64,000 nucleotides of DNA, taken from assembly GCF_002209555.1 (NCBI RefSeq), contig NZ_NJIF01000001.1, positions 992,001 through 1,056,000 of the forward strand, written 5' to 3'. A program made the position numbers and the translations under genes. Positions 46,653-54,404 of this stretch are shown here, piece after piece. Source of the DNA: Achromobacter insolitus (GTDB taxonomy: Bacteria; Pseudomonadota; Gammaproteobacteria; Burkholderiales; Burkholderiaceae_B). The notes under the pieces are model-generated. The model was given only the letters and a program-made list of their open reading frames with translations, was not told where the DNA came from and did no database searches. Each line of letters starts with the position of its first letter. The stretch's first letter is position 1.

Positions 46653-48442
46653 ATCCGCGCCACATCCTTCTCGCATTCCTGGCGCTGCTGGCCCTTGCCC
46701 CGCTGGTGCTGCCGCCGTTCTACGTGACGCTGCTGAACTATATCGGCCTGTACGCCATGGTGGCGCTGGGCCTGGTGCTGCTGACCGGCGTCGGCGGCCT
46801 GACGAGCTTCGGGCAGGCTGCGTTCGTCGGCGTGGGCGCCTATACCACGGCGCTGCTGACCACCCGTGCGGACACCCTGCCGTCCTGGCTGGCATGGCTG
46901 GGCGCCTCGCCCTGGCTGAGCTTGCTGGCCGGATTGGCGCTGACCCTGGCCATCGCCTACCTGCTGGGCGCGATCACGCTGAAGCTGTCGGGGCATTTCC
47001 TGCCGCTGGGCACGATCGCCTGGGGCCTGTCGCTGTACTTCGTCTTCGGCTCCGTCGAAGGCCTGGGCGGCCACACCGGCATCCCGGACATACCCGCCAT
47101 CAATCTATTCGGCTGGACCCTGAACCAGGGCGACAACATCTACTACCTGATCTGGGCCTTCCTGCTGGTGGCCGTGTGGTCCACGCAAAACCTGCTGGAT
47201 TCGCGCGAGGGCCGCGCCATCCGTGCGCTGAAGGGCGGCCGTGTGATGGCCGAGTCCATGGGCGTGGACACCGCCCGTTCGCGCATGGTGATCTTCATTA
47301 TCGCGGCACTGCAGGCCTGCGCGTCCGGGTGGCTCTATGCGCATATGCAGCGCTTCGTGAATCCCAACCCCTTTGGCTTGCAGATGGGCATTGAATACCT
47401 GTTCATGACCGTCATCGGCGGCGCGGGACAGGTCTGGGGCGCGCTGGTCGGCGCCGGCGTCTTCACCGTGCTCAAGCAATGGCTACAGGACTGGATGCCC
47501 AAGCTGCTGGGCCAGACCGGCAACTTCGAGGTGATCGTGTTCGGCTTCGGCATGGTGCTGCTGCTGCACCGCGCCCGCAGCGGACTGTGGCCCGTCCTGA
47601 CGCGCTGCGTGCCGTTGAAAAAGCAGCAGCGCAAGCTGGACATGAGTGCCGAGCCGTTGCCGCGCAAGCCCATGCCGCCTCGCGGCGAAGTGGTGCTCAA
47701 AGCCGTGGACGTGACCCGCAAGTTCGGCGGCCTGGTCGCCAACAACGCCATGAACCTGGAAATCCGCGCGGGTGAAATCCTGGCGCTGATCGGACCCAAC
47801 GGCGCCGGCAAAAGCACCATGTTCAACCAGATTTCCGGCGTGGACACGCCGACTTCCGGCACGGTAACGCTGCTGGGCCATTCGGTGGCGGGCGCCGGTG
47901 CCCGCCGCATTGCGCGCCTGGGCCTGTCGCGCACTTTCCAGCACGTGCGCCTGCTGGGCCGCATGAGCGTGCTGGAAAACGTGGCCATCGGCGCCCATCT
48001 GCGCGGCCACCGCGGCGTGCTGCCGGCCGCCTGGCGGCTGGACCGCGCCGAGGAGGCGCGCCTGCTGGCCGAGGCTGCCCGCCAGGTCGAACGCGTGGGC
48101 CTGGGCAAGCATCTGCACGACGAGGCGGGCTCCTTGGCCCTGGGGCAGCAGCGTATCCTGGAAATTGCCCGCGCGTTGGCTTCCGATCCCTGCATCCTGC
48201 TGCTGGACGAGCCCGCCGCCGGTCTGCGCTACCAGGAGAAATGCGAGCTTGCCGAGCTGCTGAAGAAGCTGCGGGCCGAAGGCATGGCCATCCTGCTGGT
48301 GGAGCACGACATGGACTTCGTGATGGGGCTGGTGGACCGCGTGGTGGTCATGGACTTCGGCGAGAAGATCGCCGAAGGCCTGCCCGCCGAGATCCAGAAC
48401 AATCCCGCGGTGCTTGAAGCCTATCTGGGCGGAGTGGAATGA
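46649..48442 (+). CDS. fused LivM permease - LivG ATPase
   Basis: The 597-residue protein starts at the ATG at 46649. Residues 1 to about 330 are the LivM permease ([33 protein letters not shown]-like [22 protein letters not shown]). A linker of about 15 residues ([12 protein letters not shown]) joins an ABC ATPase (about 347 to 597) of LivG type: Walker [10 protein letters not shown], signature variant [15 protein letters not shown], Walker [11 protein letters not shown] and [12 protein letters not shown]. The frame is continuous with no sign of sequencing error. Fused LivM-LivG proteins are known in other proteobacteria. Confidence 0.92.
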   Translation: MNPRHILLAFLALLALAPLVLPPFYVTLLNYIGLYAMVALGLVLLTGVGGLTSFGQAAFVGVGAYTTALLTTRADTLPSWLAWLGASPWLSLLAGLALTLAIAYLLGAITLKLSGHFLPLGTIAWGLSLYFVFGSVEGLGGHTGIPDIPAINLFGWTLNQGDNIYYLIWAFLLVAVWSTQNLLDSREGRAIRALKGGRVMAESMGVDTARSRMVIFIIAALQACASGWLYAHMQRFVNPNPFGLQMGIEYLFMTVIGGAGQVWGALVGAGVFTVLKQWLQDWMPKLLGQTGNFEVIVFGFGMVLLLHRARSGLWPVLTRCVPLKKQQRKLDMSAEPLPRKPMPPRGEVVLKAVDVTRKFGGLVANNAMNLEIRAGEILALIGPNGAGKSTMFNQISGVDTPTSGTVTLLGHSVAGAGARRIARLGLSRTFQHVRLLGRMSVLENVAIGAHLRGHRGVLPAAWRLDRAEEARLLAEAARQVERVGLGKHLHDEAGSLALGQQRILEIARALASDPCILLLDEPAAGLRYQEKCELAELLKKLRAEGMAILLVEHDMDFVMGLVDRVVVMDFGEKIAEGLPAEIQNNPAVLEAYLGGVE

Positions 48443-49191
48443 TGAGCGCGAAATTGCTGGAAGTACGCGACCTGCGCGTGGCCTATGACAAGGTCGAAGC
48501 TGTCTCGGGGGTCAGTCTGGAAGTCGGCGAAGGCCAGATCGTCACCGTGATCGGCCCCAACGGCGCAGGCAAGACAACCCTGCTGTCCGCCATCATGGGC
48601 GTGCTGCCGTCCAGCGGACAGATCGTCTTCGGCGGCAAGCGGCAGGAACACGCCGAGATCGAGGAAATGGTGGCCGCGGGAATGAACCTCGTGCCGGAAA
48701 AGCGCGAGCTGTTCGCCGAGATGACGGTGGAGGACAACTTGATGCTCGGCGCATTTCATCGCTTTCGCAGCGGCTTGCGCGACCAGGACCAGACGCTGGC
48801 CGAGGTCTACGAGCTGTTCCCGCGCCTGAAGGAACGCCGCGCCCAGTTGTCCGGCACCTTGTCCGGCGGCGAACGCCAGATGCTGGCGGTGGGCCGCGCC
48901 CTGATGGCCAAGCCGCGGTTGCTGATGCTGGACGAACCCAGTCTGGGCCTGGCGCCGCGCATCGTGCGCGAAGTGTTCCGCATCGTCGCCCGCCTGAGGG
49001 AAATGGGCGTATCCATCCTGCTGATCGAGCAGAATGCCCGCGCCGCGCTGCAAGTGGCCGATTACGCCTATGTGCTGGAGACCGGCGCCGTCACGCTGGA
49101 CGGCCCGGCTGCGCAGGTGGCGGAGGATCCGCGCGTGGTCGAGATCTATCTGGGGCTCGGCCACGGGGCGCCCGCCGCGGCACCCGCATGA
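48439..49191 (+). CDS. branched-chain amino acid-type ABC ATP-binding protein (LivF-like)
   Basis: The 250-residue ATPase starts at the ATG at 48439, overlapping the LivMG stop; a second ATG one codon later is equally possible. Walker [10 protein letters not shown], the LivF-typical [18 protein letters not shown], signature [15 protein letters not shown] and Walker [14 protein letters not shown] are present. It completes a five-domain transporter with the LivK, LivH and LivMG proteins. Confidence 0.93.
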   Translation: MMSAKLLEVRDLRVAYDKVEAVSGVSLEVGEGQIVTVIGPNGAGKTTLLSAIMGVLPSSGQIVFGGKRQEHAEIEEMVAAGMNLVPEKRELFAEMTVEDNLMLGAFHRFRSGLRDQDQTLAEVYELFPRLKERRAQLSGTLSGGERQMLAVGRALMAKPRLLMLDEPSLGLAPRIVREVFRIVARLREMGVSILLIEQNARAALQVADYAYVLETGAVTLDGPAAQVAEDPRVVEIYLGLGHGAPAAAPA

Positions 49192-49221
49192 CCTGCCGGC
49201 GGGAGCCTGCCGGCGCGGGCC

Positions 49222-50157
49222 CTAGGCCACGCCGCGGCGCCTGTCGCGCCGGTACATGGCATACCCCAGCGGCCACATGGCCGCGACCATGAACTTCGCC
49301 ACGGGGTTCGTGAGCTTGTAGGCTTGCACCGCCGTGGGCACGCCAGAGTGCTTCAGGTGCAGGCGAAAGCGGGTATAGCGCGCCGCCGCCATGATGAATT
49401 CACGCGGCCGATAGCGGAAGAATTCCAAGTGGTGCTGCAGCATGTCCCAGGCCAGCAGATAGAGGCCCTGGGCGTTGTTGCCCACCGAAACCGCGCCCTG
49501 GCTCAGGCCGCCCGGCGTGTCGTGGTAGGTGCGCACCACGCGGTTGATGAAGCGGCTGAGGTAGCCCGCGCGCGCGATCGCCCACCACACCAGGCTTTCG
49601 GGCACGAAGCCTGCGACATCCTCCGGAAAGGGGTACTTCCTGAGGATGTCGGTGCGCATACAGCCGAATTTCTCGCCCTTGATGCGATAGCGGAAATAAA
49701 CATCCACGGCCGTGCTGTCAAAGACGTCCTGTGGATAACGGTCGCCGACAATGCTGCCATCCGGACGCGCGCACAAGCCCGTCACCGCAACGTAGGATTC
49801 GCGCCGGGCCGGCGGAATGGCGTCCCACGCGTCCTTGAACGTGGCCAGGGCATCGGGCGGCATTTCGTCGTCGCTGTCCAGCCCCACGATCAGCTGGCCG
49901 CGCGCCTCGCGCACGCCCCGGTTGAACGCGGTTTTCTTGTGGCGGTTGTTCTGCCAGAAATAACGGATCGGAAAATCGGCGCGCGCCTGCCAGTCCAGGA
50001 TGGATTCGTGGGTATTGTCGGTAGAACCATCATCCACCACTACCCATTCGAAATCCCGGAACGTTTGCCGGGAAAGGGATTCATATACCCGGTGCAGCGT
50101 GCCCGCCCGGTTATAAGTGGGCGTCAAAACAGTGAAAAAAGTTGGTGTGTCGGTCAT
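49222..50157 (-). CDS. family 2 glycosyltransferase
   Basis: The 311-residue GT-A fold transferase starts at the ATG at 50157 (MTDTPTFFTVLTPTYNR). The nucleotide-sugar site shows TPTYNRAGTLHRVYESL and VVVDDGSTDNT, and the metal DxD motif lies in VGLDSDDEMPP. The C-terminal half (YRPREFIMAARYTRFRLHL onward) ends with a basic RRDRRR stretch that could touch the membrane. It stands alone between the Liv genes and a divergent LysR gene, so the polysaccharide or glycan it serves is unknown. Confidence 0.88.
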   Translation of the reverse strand: MTDTPTFFTVLTPTYNRAGTLHRVYESLSRQTFRDFEWVVVDDGSTDNTHESILDWQARADFPIRYFWQNNRHKKTAFNRGVREARGQLIVGLDSDDEMPPDALATFKDAWDAIPPARRESYVAVTGLCARPDGSIVGDRYPQDVFDSTAVDVYFRYRIKGEKFGCMRTDILRKYPFPEDVAGFVPESLVWWAIARAGYLSRFINRVVRTYHDTPGGLSQGAVSVGNNAQGLYLLAWDMLQHHLEFFRYRPREFIMAAARYTRFRLHLKHSGVPTAVQAYKLTNPVAKFMVAAMWPLGYAMYRRDRRRGVA

Positions 50158-50375
50158 GCCCACTGAGCCCCTTTGCGATGCGTCATGCAAGCGCTGCGGT
50201 CTTGGTTTTCGTGTTTTCGCCTGAAGTTTAGGGGATATGCCTGCGCGAACCTGCCCCGCGCGGCGCAAATTTGCAATCAAATCTGACAAAACGACAATTC
50301 GAAGCCCCCCCTGCAGCCCCGCCTATCTTGGGAACGCGCGTCGTAGTGGCGTACACTCGGGCGGCCAAATTCGGA

Positions 50376-51350
50376 ATGCCTATGGAAGCTTCGACCGTCC
50401 AGCTCAATGACATCGCCTTGTTCGTGGAGGTTGCCAAGCGCAAAAGCTTCAGCCTGGCGGCTCGCGCGCTGAACATGCCGACCTCGACGTTGTCGCGCCG
50501 CATCAATGAGTTGGAACGCGCAATCGGCCTGCGCCTGATCAACCGCAACACGCGCCGCCTGGATCTCACCGAAGCTGGCGCAGCCTATATGCGCCGCTGC
50601 CAGGGGCTGATCGACGAAGCGCGGCTCGCGCACGAGCAACTGCTGTCGCTGTCGGGCGGTCCTTCGGGCAATCTGCGGGTCTCCATGCCGTATAGCCTGG
50701 CGATCTGGCTGCTGCCCGAAACCATCAACGATTTCACGGATCGCTATCCCGAAGTGGAATGCGAATTCGACCTGAGCATGCTGACGGCCTCGGACGCGCA
50801 GGGCACGCCATTCGACATCGTGCTGCGCTTTGGCAGCAACGCCGACTACCCCCTGGCGGCGGCAAGCGCCGCCGACATGAACGGCAACCGCGCCATGCAA
50901 GGCGGGGCCGTCGTGCAGGAACTGGTGTCCCTGGACAACTATCTTTATGCCTCCGACCGCTACCTGGAACGCCACGGCGAACCGAAGACGCCGGCGGATC
51001 TCACTCAGCACCAGTGCCTGCGCACTACGATCGACGAGGCGCATTCGCATTGGACCCTGCGCCGCGGCGCGGTCAGCGAACGCGTCCCGGTCAGCGGCCA
51101 TCTGGCGGCCAACAATATGAGCATCGCGGGCACCCTGGCCGGCCTGGACCTGGCGATTACACGCATGCCGCACTGCCTGGCGCTGGAGCCCATCATCAAG
51201 CGCAATTCCCTCAAACGGGTACTGCCGGGCTGGTCGGTGGATCCGATCTCGATCTATGTGGTGTATCCGTCCAGCATCCAGCCAGCGAAAACCCGCGCCT
51301 TCATGGATTTCATCCTGCCCAAGCTCGGCCCGCCCGACGCCGGGAAGTAG
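50376..51350 (+). CDS. LysR-family transcriptional regulator
   Basis: The 324-residue regulator starts at the ATG at 50376 (MPMEAS) or two codons later; the open frame to 50271 adds an unlikely leader. The winged HTH covers about residues 10 to 68 (DIALFVEVAKRKSFSLAARALNMPTSTLSRRINELE). A LysR substrate domain of the CrgA/DsdC-like subgroup follows (NLRVSMPYSLAIWLLPETINDF). It is divergent from the glycosyltransferase gene (about 220 bases between starts). A bidirectional terminator follows. Confidence 0.92.
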   Translation: MPMEASTVQLNDIALFVEVAKRKSFSLAARALNMPTSTLSRRINELERAIGLRLINRNTRRLDLTEAGAAYMRRCQGLIDEARLAHEQLLSLSGGPSGNLRVSMPYSLAIWLLPETINDFTDRYPEVECEFDLSMLTASDAQGTPFDIVLRFGSNADYPLAAASAADMNGNRAMQGGAVVQELVSLDNYLYASDRYLERHGEPKTPADLTQHQCLRTTIDEAHSHWTLRRGAVSERVPVSGHLAANNMSIAGTLAGLDLAITRMPHCLALEPIIKRNSLKRVLPGWSVDPISIYVVYPSSIQPAKTRAFMDFILPKLGPPDAGK

Positions 51351-51374
51351 GCCGCGCCCGCACAGGACGAAAAA

Positions 51375-51405
51375 AAACCCGCTCGGCGAACCGGCGGGTT
51401 TTTTT
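51375..51405. terminator. bidirectional intrinsic terminator after LysR and the 42-residue gene
   Basis: AAACCCGC / GCGGGTTT with an inner CGG-CGAA-CCG helix is flanked by an A-run on the left and a T-run on the right. It can stop transcription from the LysR gene (plus) and from the small basic gene at 51442-51570 (minus). Confidence 0.88.
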
Positions 51406-51441
51406 GATCGGGCCGGAGCGGGCTCCGGCCGGACGCGTCAC

Positions 51442-51570
51442 TTAGACGCGCTTGATCTTTTCCAGCATCTTGAAAACGCCCTTGGGCGACGTGACGAACA
51501 AGCGCTTGAAAGCCTTGCCCAGGCAACGGCGTTCCAGGGTGTTGCGACGCACGCGTTTGCGTTCAGCCAT
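51442..51570 (-). CDS. 42-residue basic small protein
   Basis: This short gene begins with ATG at 51570, preceded by CAGGAG seven bases upstream on the minus strand, and ends TAA at 51442. It encodes 42 residues with about 16 Lys/Arg: MAERKRVRRNTLERRCLG at the start and FKMLEKIKRV at the end. It has one Cys (C16). A strong ribosome site, a compact frame and the terminator at 51375 support a real gene. I do not recognise the family; its charge suggests nucleic-acid, ribosome or membrane-surface binding. Confidence 0.72.
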   Translation of the reverse strand: MAERKRVRRNTLERRCLGKAFKRLFVTSPKGVFKMLEKIKRV

Positions 51571-51778
51571 GTTGATTCTCCTGTTGAATATGCGGAAATC
51601 TTTGCGGGGATCGACGACCGCACAACCGGATACCGGGCTGGCGGAAAATTCGGGTAACTTGGCATTTTAGCCTGAAATTCCCGCACTGCGCCAACCAGAG
51701 CGTTTTCGGCAGGCATCCCGCCGCAGCCAGCCTGCCACGTAGAAATATGGGACAGATCCCCTCCCCGCTTGCCAGGAT

Positions 51779-52711
51779 TCAGGCGGACAGGCTTTTCAGC
51801 CTTTCCAGGACCTGCTCCTTGCGGGGCAGCGGATCGACCGCGCCATAGCCCAGGGTGGACAAGGCCGCCGCGGCATTGGCGTAGCGCACCGCGTCCTCCC
51901 AGGAGTCTCCCTGGCAGCGGCGCGCCAGCAGGCTGCCAGCGAAGCAGTCGCCCGCCCCGGTCGCGTCCACCGCGTCCACGCGCAGGGCTGCCACCGGAAT
52001 ACGGCGACGGCCGTCGTCGATGATGGAACCCTCCTTGCCCAGCTTCAGCACCACCACCCCGGGAGCGCCTGCGTCGCGTATCCAATCCAGCGTGCGCTCC
52101 GGGTCGTCGTTGCCGGTGAGGTGCTGCATGTCGTCCATGCTGGGCAGGAACAGATCGGCCATGCGCATGGTCTCGCGCAGAATGGCGCGGGCGCGGTCCA
52201 CCGGCCAAAGCCGCAGACGCAGGTTCGAATCCAGGCTGACCTGCGCGCCGGCCGCGTGCGCGCGCTCGATCGCGGCGAACACCGTATCGCAAGCGCTGGT
52301 GCTGATCGCCAGGCTGATGCCCGAAACGTGCAGGTATCGGGCCCGTTCGATCAGCCCCGAATCCAGGCTGGCCGGCGTCATCAAACTGGCGGCGGAGCCG
52401 CGGCGCAGATAGCTGAAGGCGTGGCCGTCCGGGCCGTGCTGTACGAAATACAGGCCGGTATGCGCCTGTTCGTCCACCTGAACGCCCGAAGTGTCCACGC
52501 CTTCGGACCGCCACAAGTCCAGGAACTGCTGGCCAAAGGCGTCATTGCCGACCCGGGTCAGATAGGCGCAGCTTGCTCCCTGCCGCGCCGCCGCAATGAC
52601 GGCATTGGAGGTGTCGCCGCCGAAGCCCTGCAGGTACTGGCGCTGGTCCTGGTGCGTCTGGTTGAGTTCAACCAGCGGTTCGCCCAGCGCGACGATGTCG
52701 AAATCAGCCAT
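51779..52711 (-). CDS. PfkB-family sugar kinase (probable 2-dehydro-3-deoxygluconokinase)
   Basis: The 310-residue kinase starts at the ATG at 52711 (MADFDIVALGEP), overlapping the upstream aldolase gene by eight bases. The PfkB signature DAVDATGAGDCFAGSLL near residue 240 carries the catalytic Asp and anion hole. GEPLVELNQ and GGDTSNAVIAAARQGA match KdgK-type kinases. Together with KDPG aldolase it would convert 2-keto-3-deoxygluconate to pyruvate and glyceraldehyde 3-phosphate. The specificity is inferred from the neighbour. Confidence 0.88.
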   Translation of the reverse strand: MADFDIVALGEPLVELNQTHQDQRQYLQGFGGDTSNAVIAAARQGASCAYLTRVGNDAFGQQFLDLWRSEGVDTSGVQVDEQAHTGLYFVQHGPDGHAFSYLRRGSAASLMTPASLDSGLIERARYLHVSGISLAISTSACDTVFAAIERAHAAGAQVSLDSNLRLRLWPVDRARAILRETMRMADLFLPSMDDMQHLTGNDDPERTLDWIRDAGAPGVVVLKLGKEGSIIDDGRRRIPVAALRVDAVDATGAGDCFAGSLLARRCQGDSWEDAVRYANAAAALSTLGYGAVDPLPRKEQVLERLKSLSA

Positions 52712-53354
52712 GGGCAGCCTCCCGCGTGCGCACGATCTGCGCCACCAGCGCGGGCGTGTCGCGGGCGGCGAACGCCGCCTTGTCATAAAGGTTGCTGCCG
52801 ATGCCCACGATGGCGGCGCCCGCCGCGAAATACGATCCCATATTGTCCTGCGTGACGCCCCCGGTCGGGCAGAAGATCGTGTCCGGGTACACGGACTTGA
52901 GCGCCGCCAGGTGCTTGGGACCGCCCGTGTCGGCCGGGAAGATCTTCACCACGTCCACGCCGGCGCGGCGCGCAGCCAGCACTTCGGTGGGGGTGAATGC
53001 GCCCAGCAGGCACAGCGCGTCGGCCGCGTGCGCCAGATCGACGATCTCGGTGGCCAGCGCCGGCGACACCAGGAAGTCCGCGCCCGCGACCAGCGCCTCG
53101 CGCGCCTGGTGCTCGTCCAGGACCGTGCCCACGCCCAGCAGCAATTCGCTGCCGTGCTTGTCGCGCAGCGCCCGCAGCAGGTCGGTGACCCCGGGAATGG
53201 TCCAGGTCAATTCCAGCGTGGTGCAGCCGGCGGCCACGGCGACCTCGGCCGCGTAGGCGGCGGTGGCTGCGTCCGTATAGCGCAGCACGGGAACGACTCG
53301 GGAGGCCAGCAGGGCCGAGAGCTTGGAGGCAAGAGGGGCAGCAGATGCGGTCAT
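52704..53354 (-). CDS. eda: KDPG/KHG aldolase (2-dehydro-3-deoxy-6-phosphogluconate aldolase)
   Basis: The 216-residue class I aldolase starts at the ATG at 53354. The Schiff-base lysine is in VVKIFPAD. The catalytic Glu is in TTLELTWTIPG, and GVGTVLDEHQAREAL and FCPTGGVTQDNMGSYFAAGA are conserved blocks. It splits KDPG into pyruvate and glyceraldehyde 3-phosphate. It lies between the IclR gene (22 bases upstream) and the kinase gene (overlapping), forming a compact sugar-acid operon. Confidence 0.92.
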   Translation of the reverse strand: MTASAAPLASKLSALLASRVVPVLRYTDAATAAYAAEVAVAAGCTTLELTWTIPGVTDLLRALRDKHGSELLLGVGTVLDEHQAREALVAGADFLVSPALATEIVDLAHAADALCLLGAFTPTEVLAARRAGVDVVKIFPADTGGPKHLAALKSVYPDTIFCPTGGVTQDNMGSYFAAGAAIVGIGSNLYDKAAFAARDTPALVAQIVRTREAAHG

Positions 53355-53376
53355 GGCATTCCTTGGAGGCAGACGG

Positions 53377-54174
53377 TCAGGCGCCGCCGGGCGATACCGG
53401 CAGTACGGCGAGTTTGGCCGCGGCGGCATCGCGCAGCCGCAGCAAGGGTTCGATATAGGCGGATTGCGGGTCTTCGCGCCGCCGGAACAGCAAGGTGCTG
53501 ACGCTGACGCCGGCGACTGGCCGTCCGGCGGCATCGCACAGGGCCACGCCATAGCAGACGATACCGGCTTCGTTTTCCTCGTCGTCGGTGGCGTAGCCGC
53601 GAGCGGCGGCCACGTCCAGCACGGCGCGGAGTTCGGCCAGGCTGGTCACGGTGCGGGGCATGCGGGCGGTCAGCGGGAGCGAACGCAACAGATGTTCACG
53701 AGCGGCTTCGTCCAGGGCCGCCAGGTAGGCCTTGCCGACCGCGCTGGAATGCAAGGCCACGGACGCCCCCACGCGCGACGCCATGCGCACTGGACCAGGA
53801 CTTTCCAGCTTATCGATATAGGTCATCTCGTGCCCGGCGGGCACGGCCAGATGCACGGTTTCGCCGGTTTCGTCGCGCAAGGCCTGCAGGTCGGGCGCCA
53901 GCGCCGCGCGCAGGTCGAACTGCGACCACGCCCGGCTGGCCAGCGACATCAGGCGCGGCCCAAGACGGTAGGCGCCGCCGGTTTCGGCCACCATGCCCTG
54001 CTCGGCCAACGCCGCGACGATGCGGTAGACCGTGGGCCGGGGATAACCGCAGCTGCGCGCCAGCGAGGCCGCCGTGGGCGGTTGGGGCGCGTCCGCCACC
54101 GCCTGCAGCACCGTCATGAATTTGGCGAACGCCGCGGCGCCCGGGACCTTGGTTTCCAGCAAGTATGTCTCCAA
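53377..54174 (-). CDS. IclR-family transcriptional regulator
   Basis: The 265-residue regulator apparently starts with TTG at 54174; no ATG lies nearby in frame before Met20, and a second TTG four codons later is possible. The winged HTH (about residues 18 to 75; FMTVLQAVAD, ASLARSCGYPRPTVYRIVAAL) is followed by the IclR effector domain (about 90 to 255; VHLAVPAGHEMTYIDKLESPGPVRMASRVG, GKAYLAAL). It heads the aldolase-kinase operon and is probably its own repressor, acting at the palindrome at 54175-54195 and perhaps at 54273-54313. The effector is likely a keto-deoxy sugar acid. Confidence 0.9.
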   Translation of the reverse strand: METYLLETKVPGAAAFAKFMTVLQAVADAPQPPTAASLARSCGYPRPTVYRIVAALAEQGMVAETGGAYRLGPRLMSLASRAWSQFDLRAALAPDLQALRDETGETVHLAVPAGHEMTYIDKLESPGPVRMASRVGASVALHSSAVGKAYLAALDEAAREHLLRSLPLTARMPRTVTSLAELRAVLDVAAARGYATDDEENEAGIVCYGVALCDAAGRPVAGVSVSTLLFRRREDPQSAYIEPLLRLRDAAAAKLAVLPVSPGGA

Positions 54175-54195
54175 CTAAAGGCGGCATGCCTTTAG
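54175..54195. promoter_or_regulatory. perfect palindrome CTAAAGGC-N5-GCCTTTAG, candidate IclR operator
   Basis: An exact 8-bp inverted repeat with a five-base spacer touches the iclR start codon. Its position would block iclR-eda-kinase expression when occupied. Confidence 0.6.
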
Positions 54196-54272
54196 CAACG
54201 AATCAGCAGAACACGCAACACGGACAGCGCGAATTTCAGACGAATCTGCGATACTGTTTATTTGTACAGCTA

Positions 54273-54313
54273 GTGAGTCTGCTTATTGTCCATATTTTGG
54301 ACGCGTGACTCAC
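54273..54313. promoter_or_regulatory. nested dyad GTGAGTC...GTCCA-N5-TGGAC...GACTCAC
   Basis: An outer 7-bp inverted repeat (54273-54279 / 54307-54313) encloses an inner 5-bp repeat (54288-54302) with nearly the same centre, in the AT-rich gap between the divergent iclR and uvrA genes. It may be a second regulator site or a uvrA control site. Confidence 0.5.
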
Positions 54314-54404
54314 AATATAGTCAATTATTCCATATCGCCGCGCTCGGAACCAGCGATGGGTTGTCGCTCGGGCAGGCCTCTCCCCTCAGGCTACGATACC
54401 GTCC

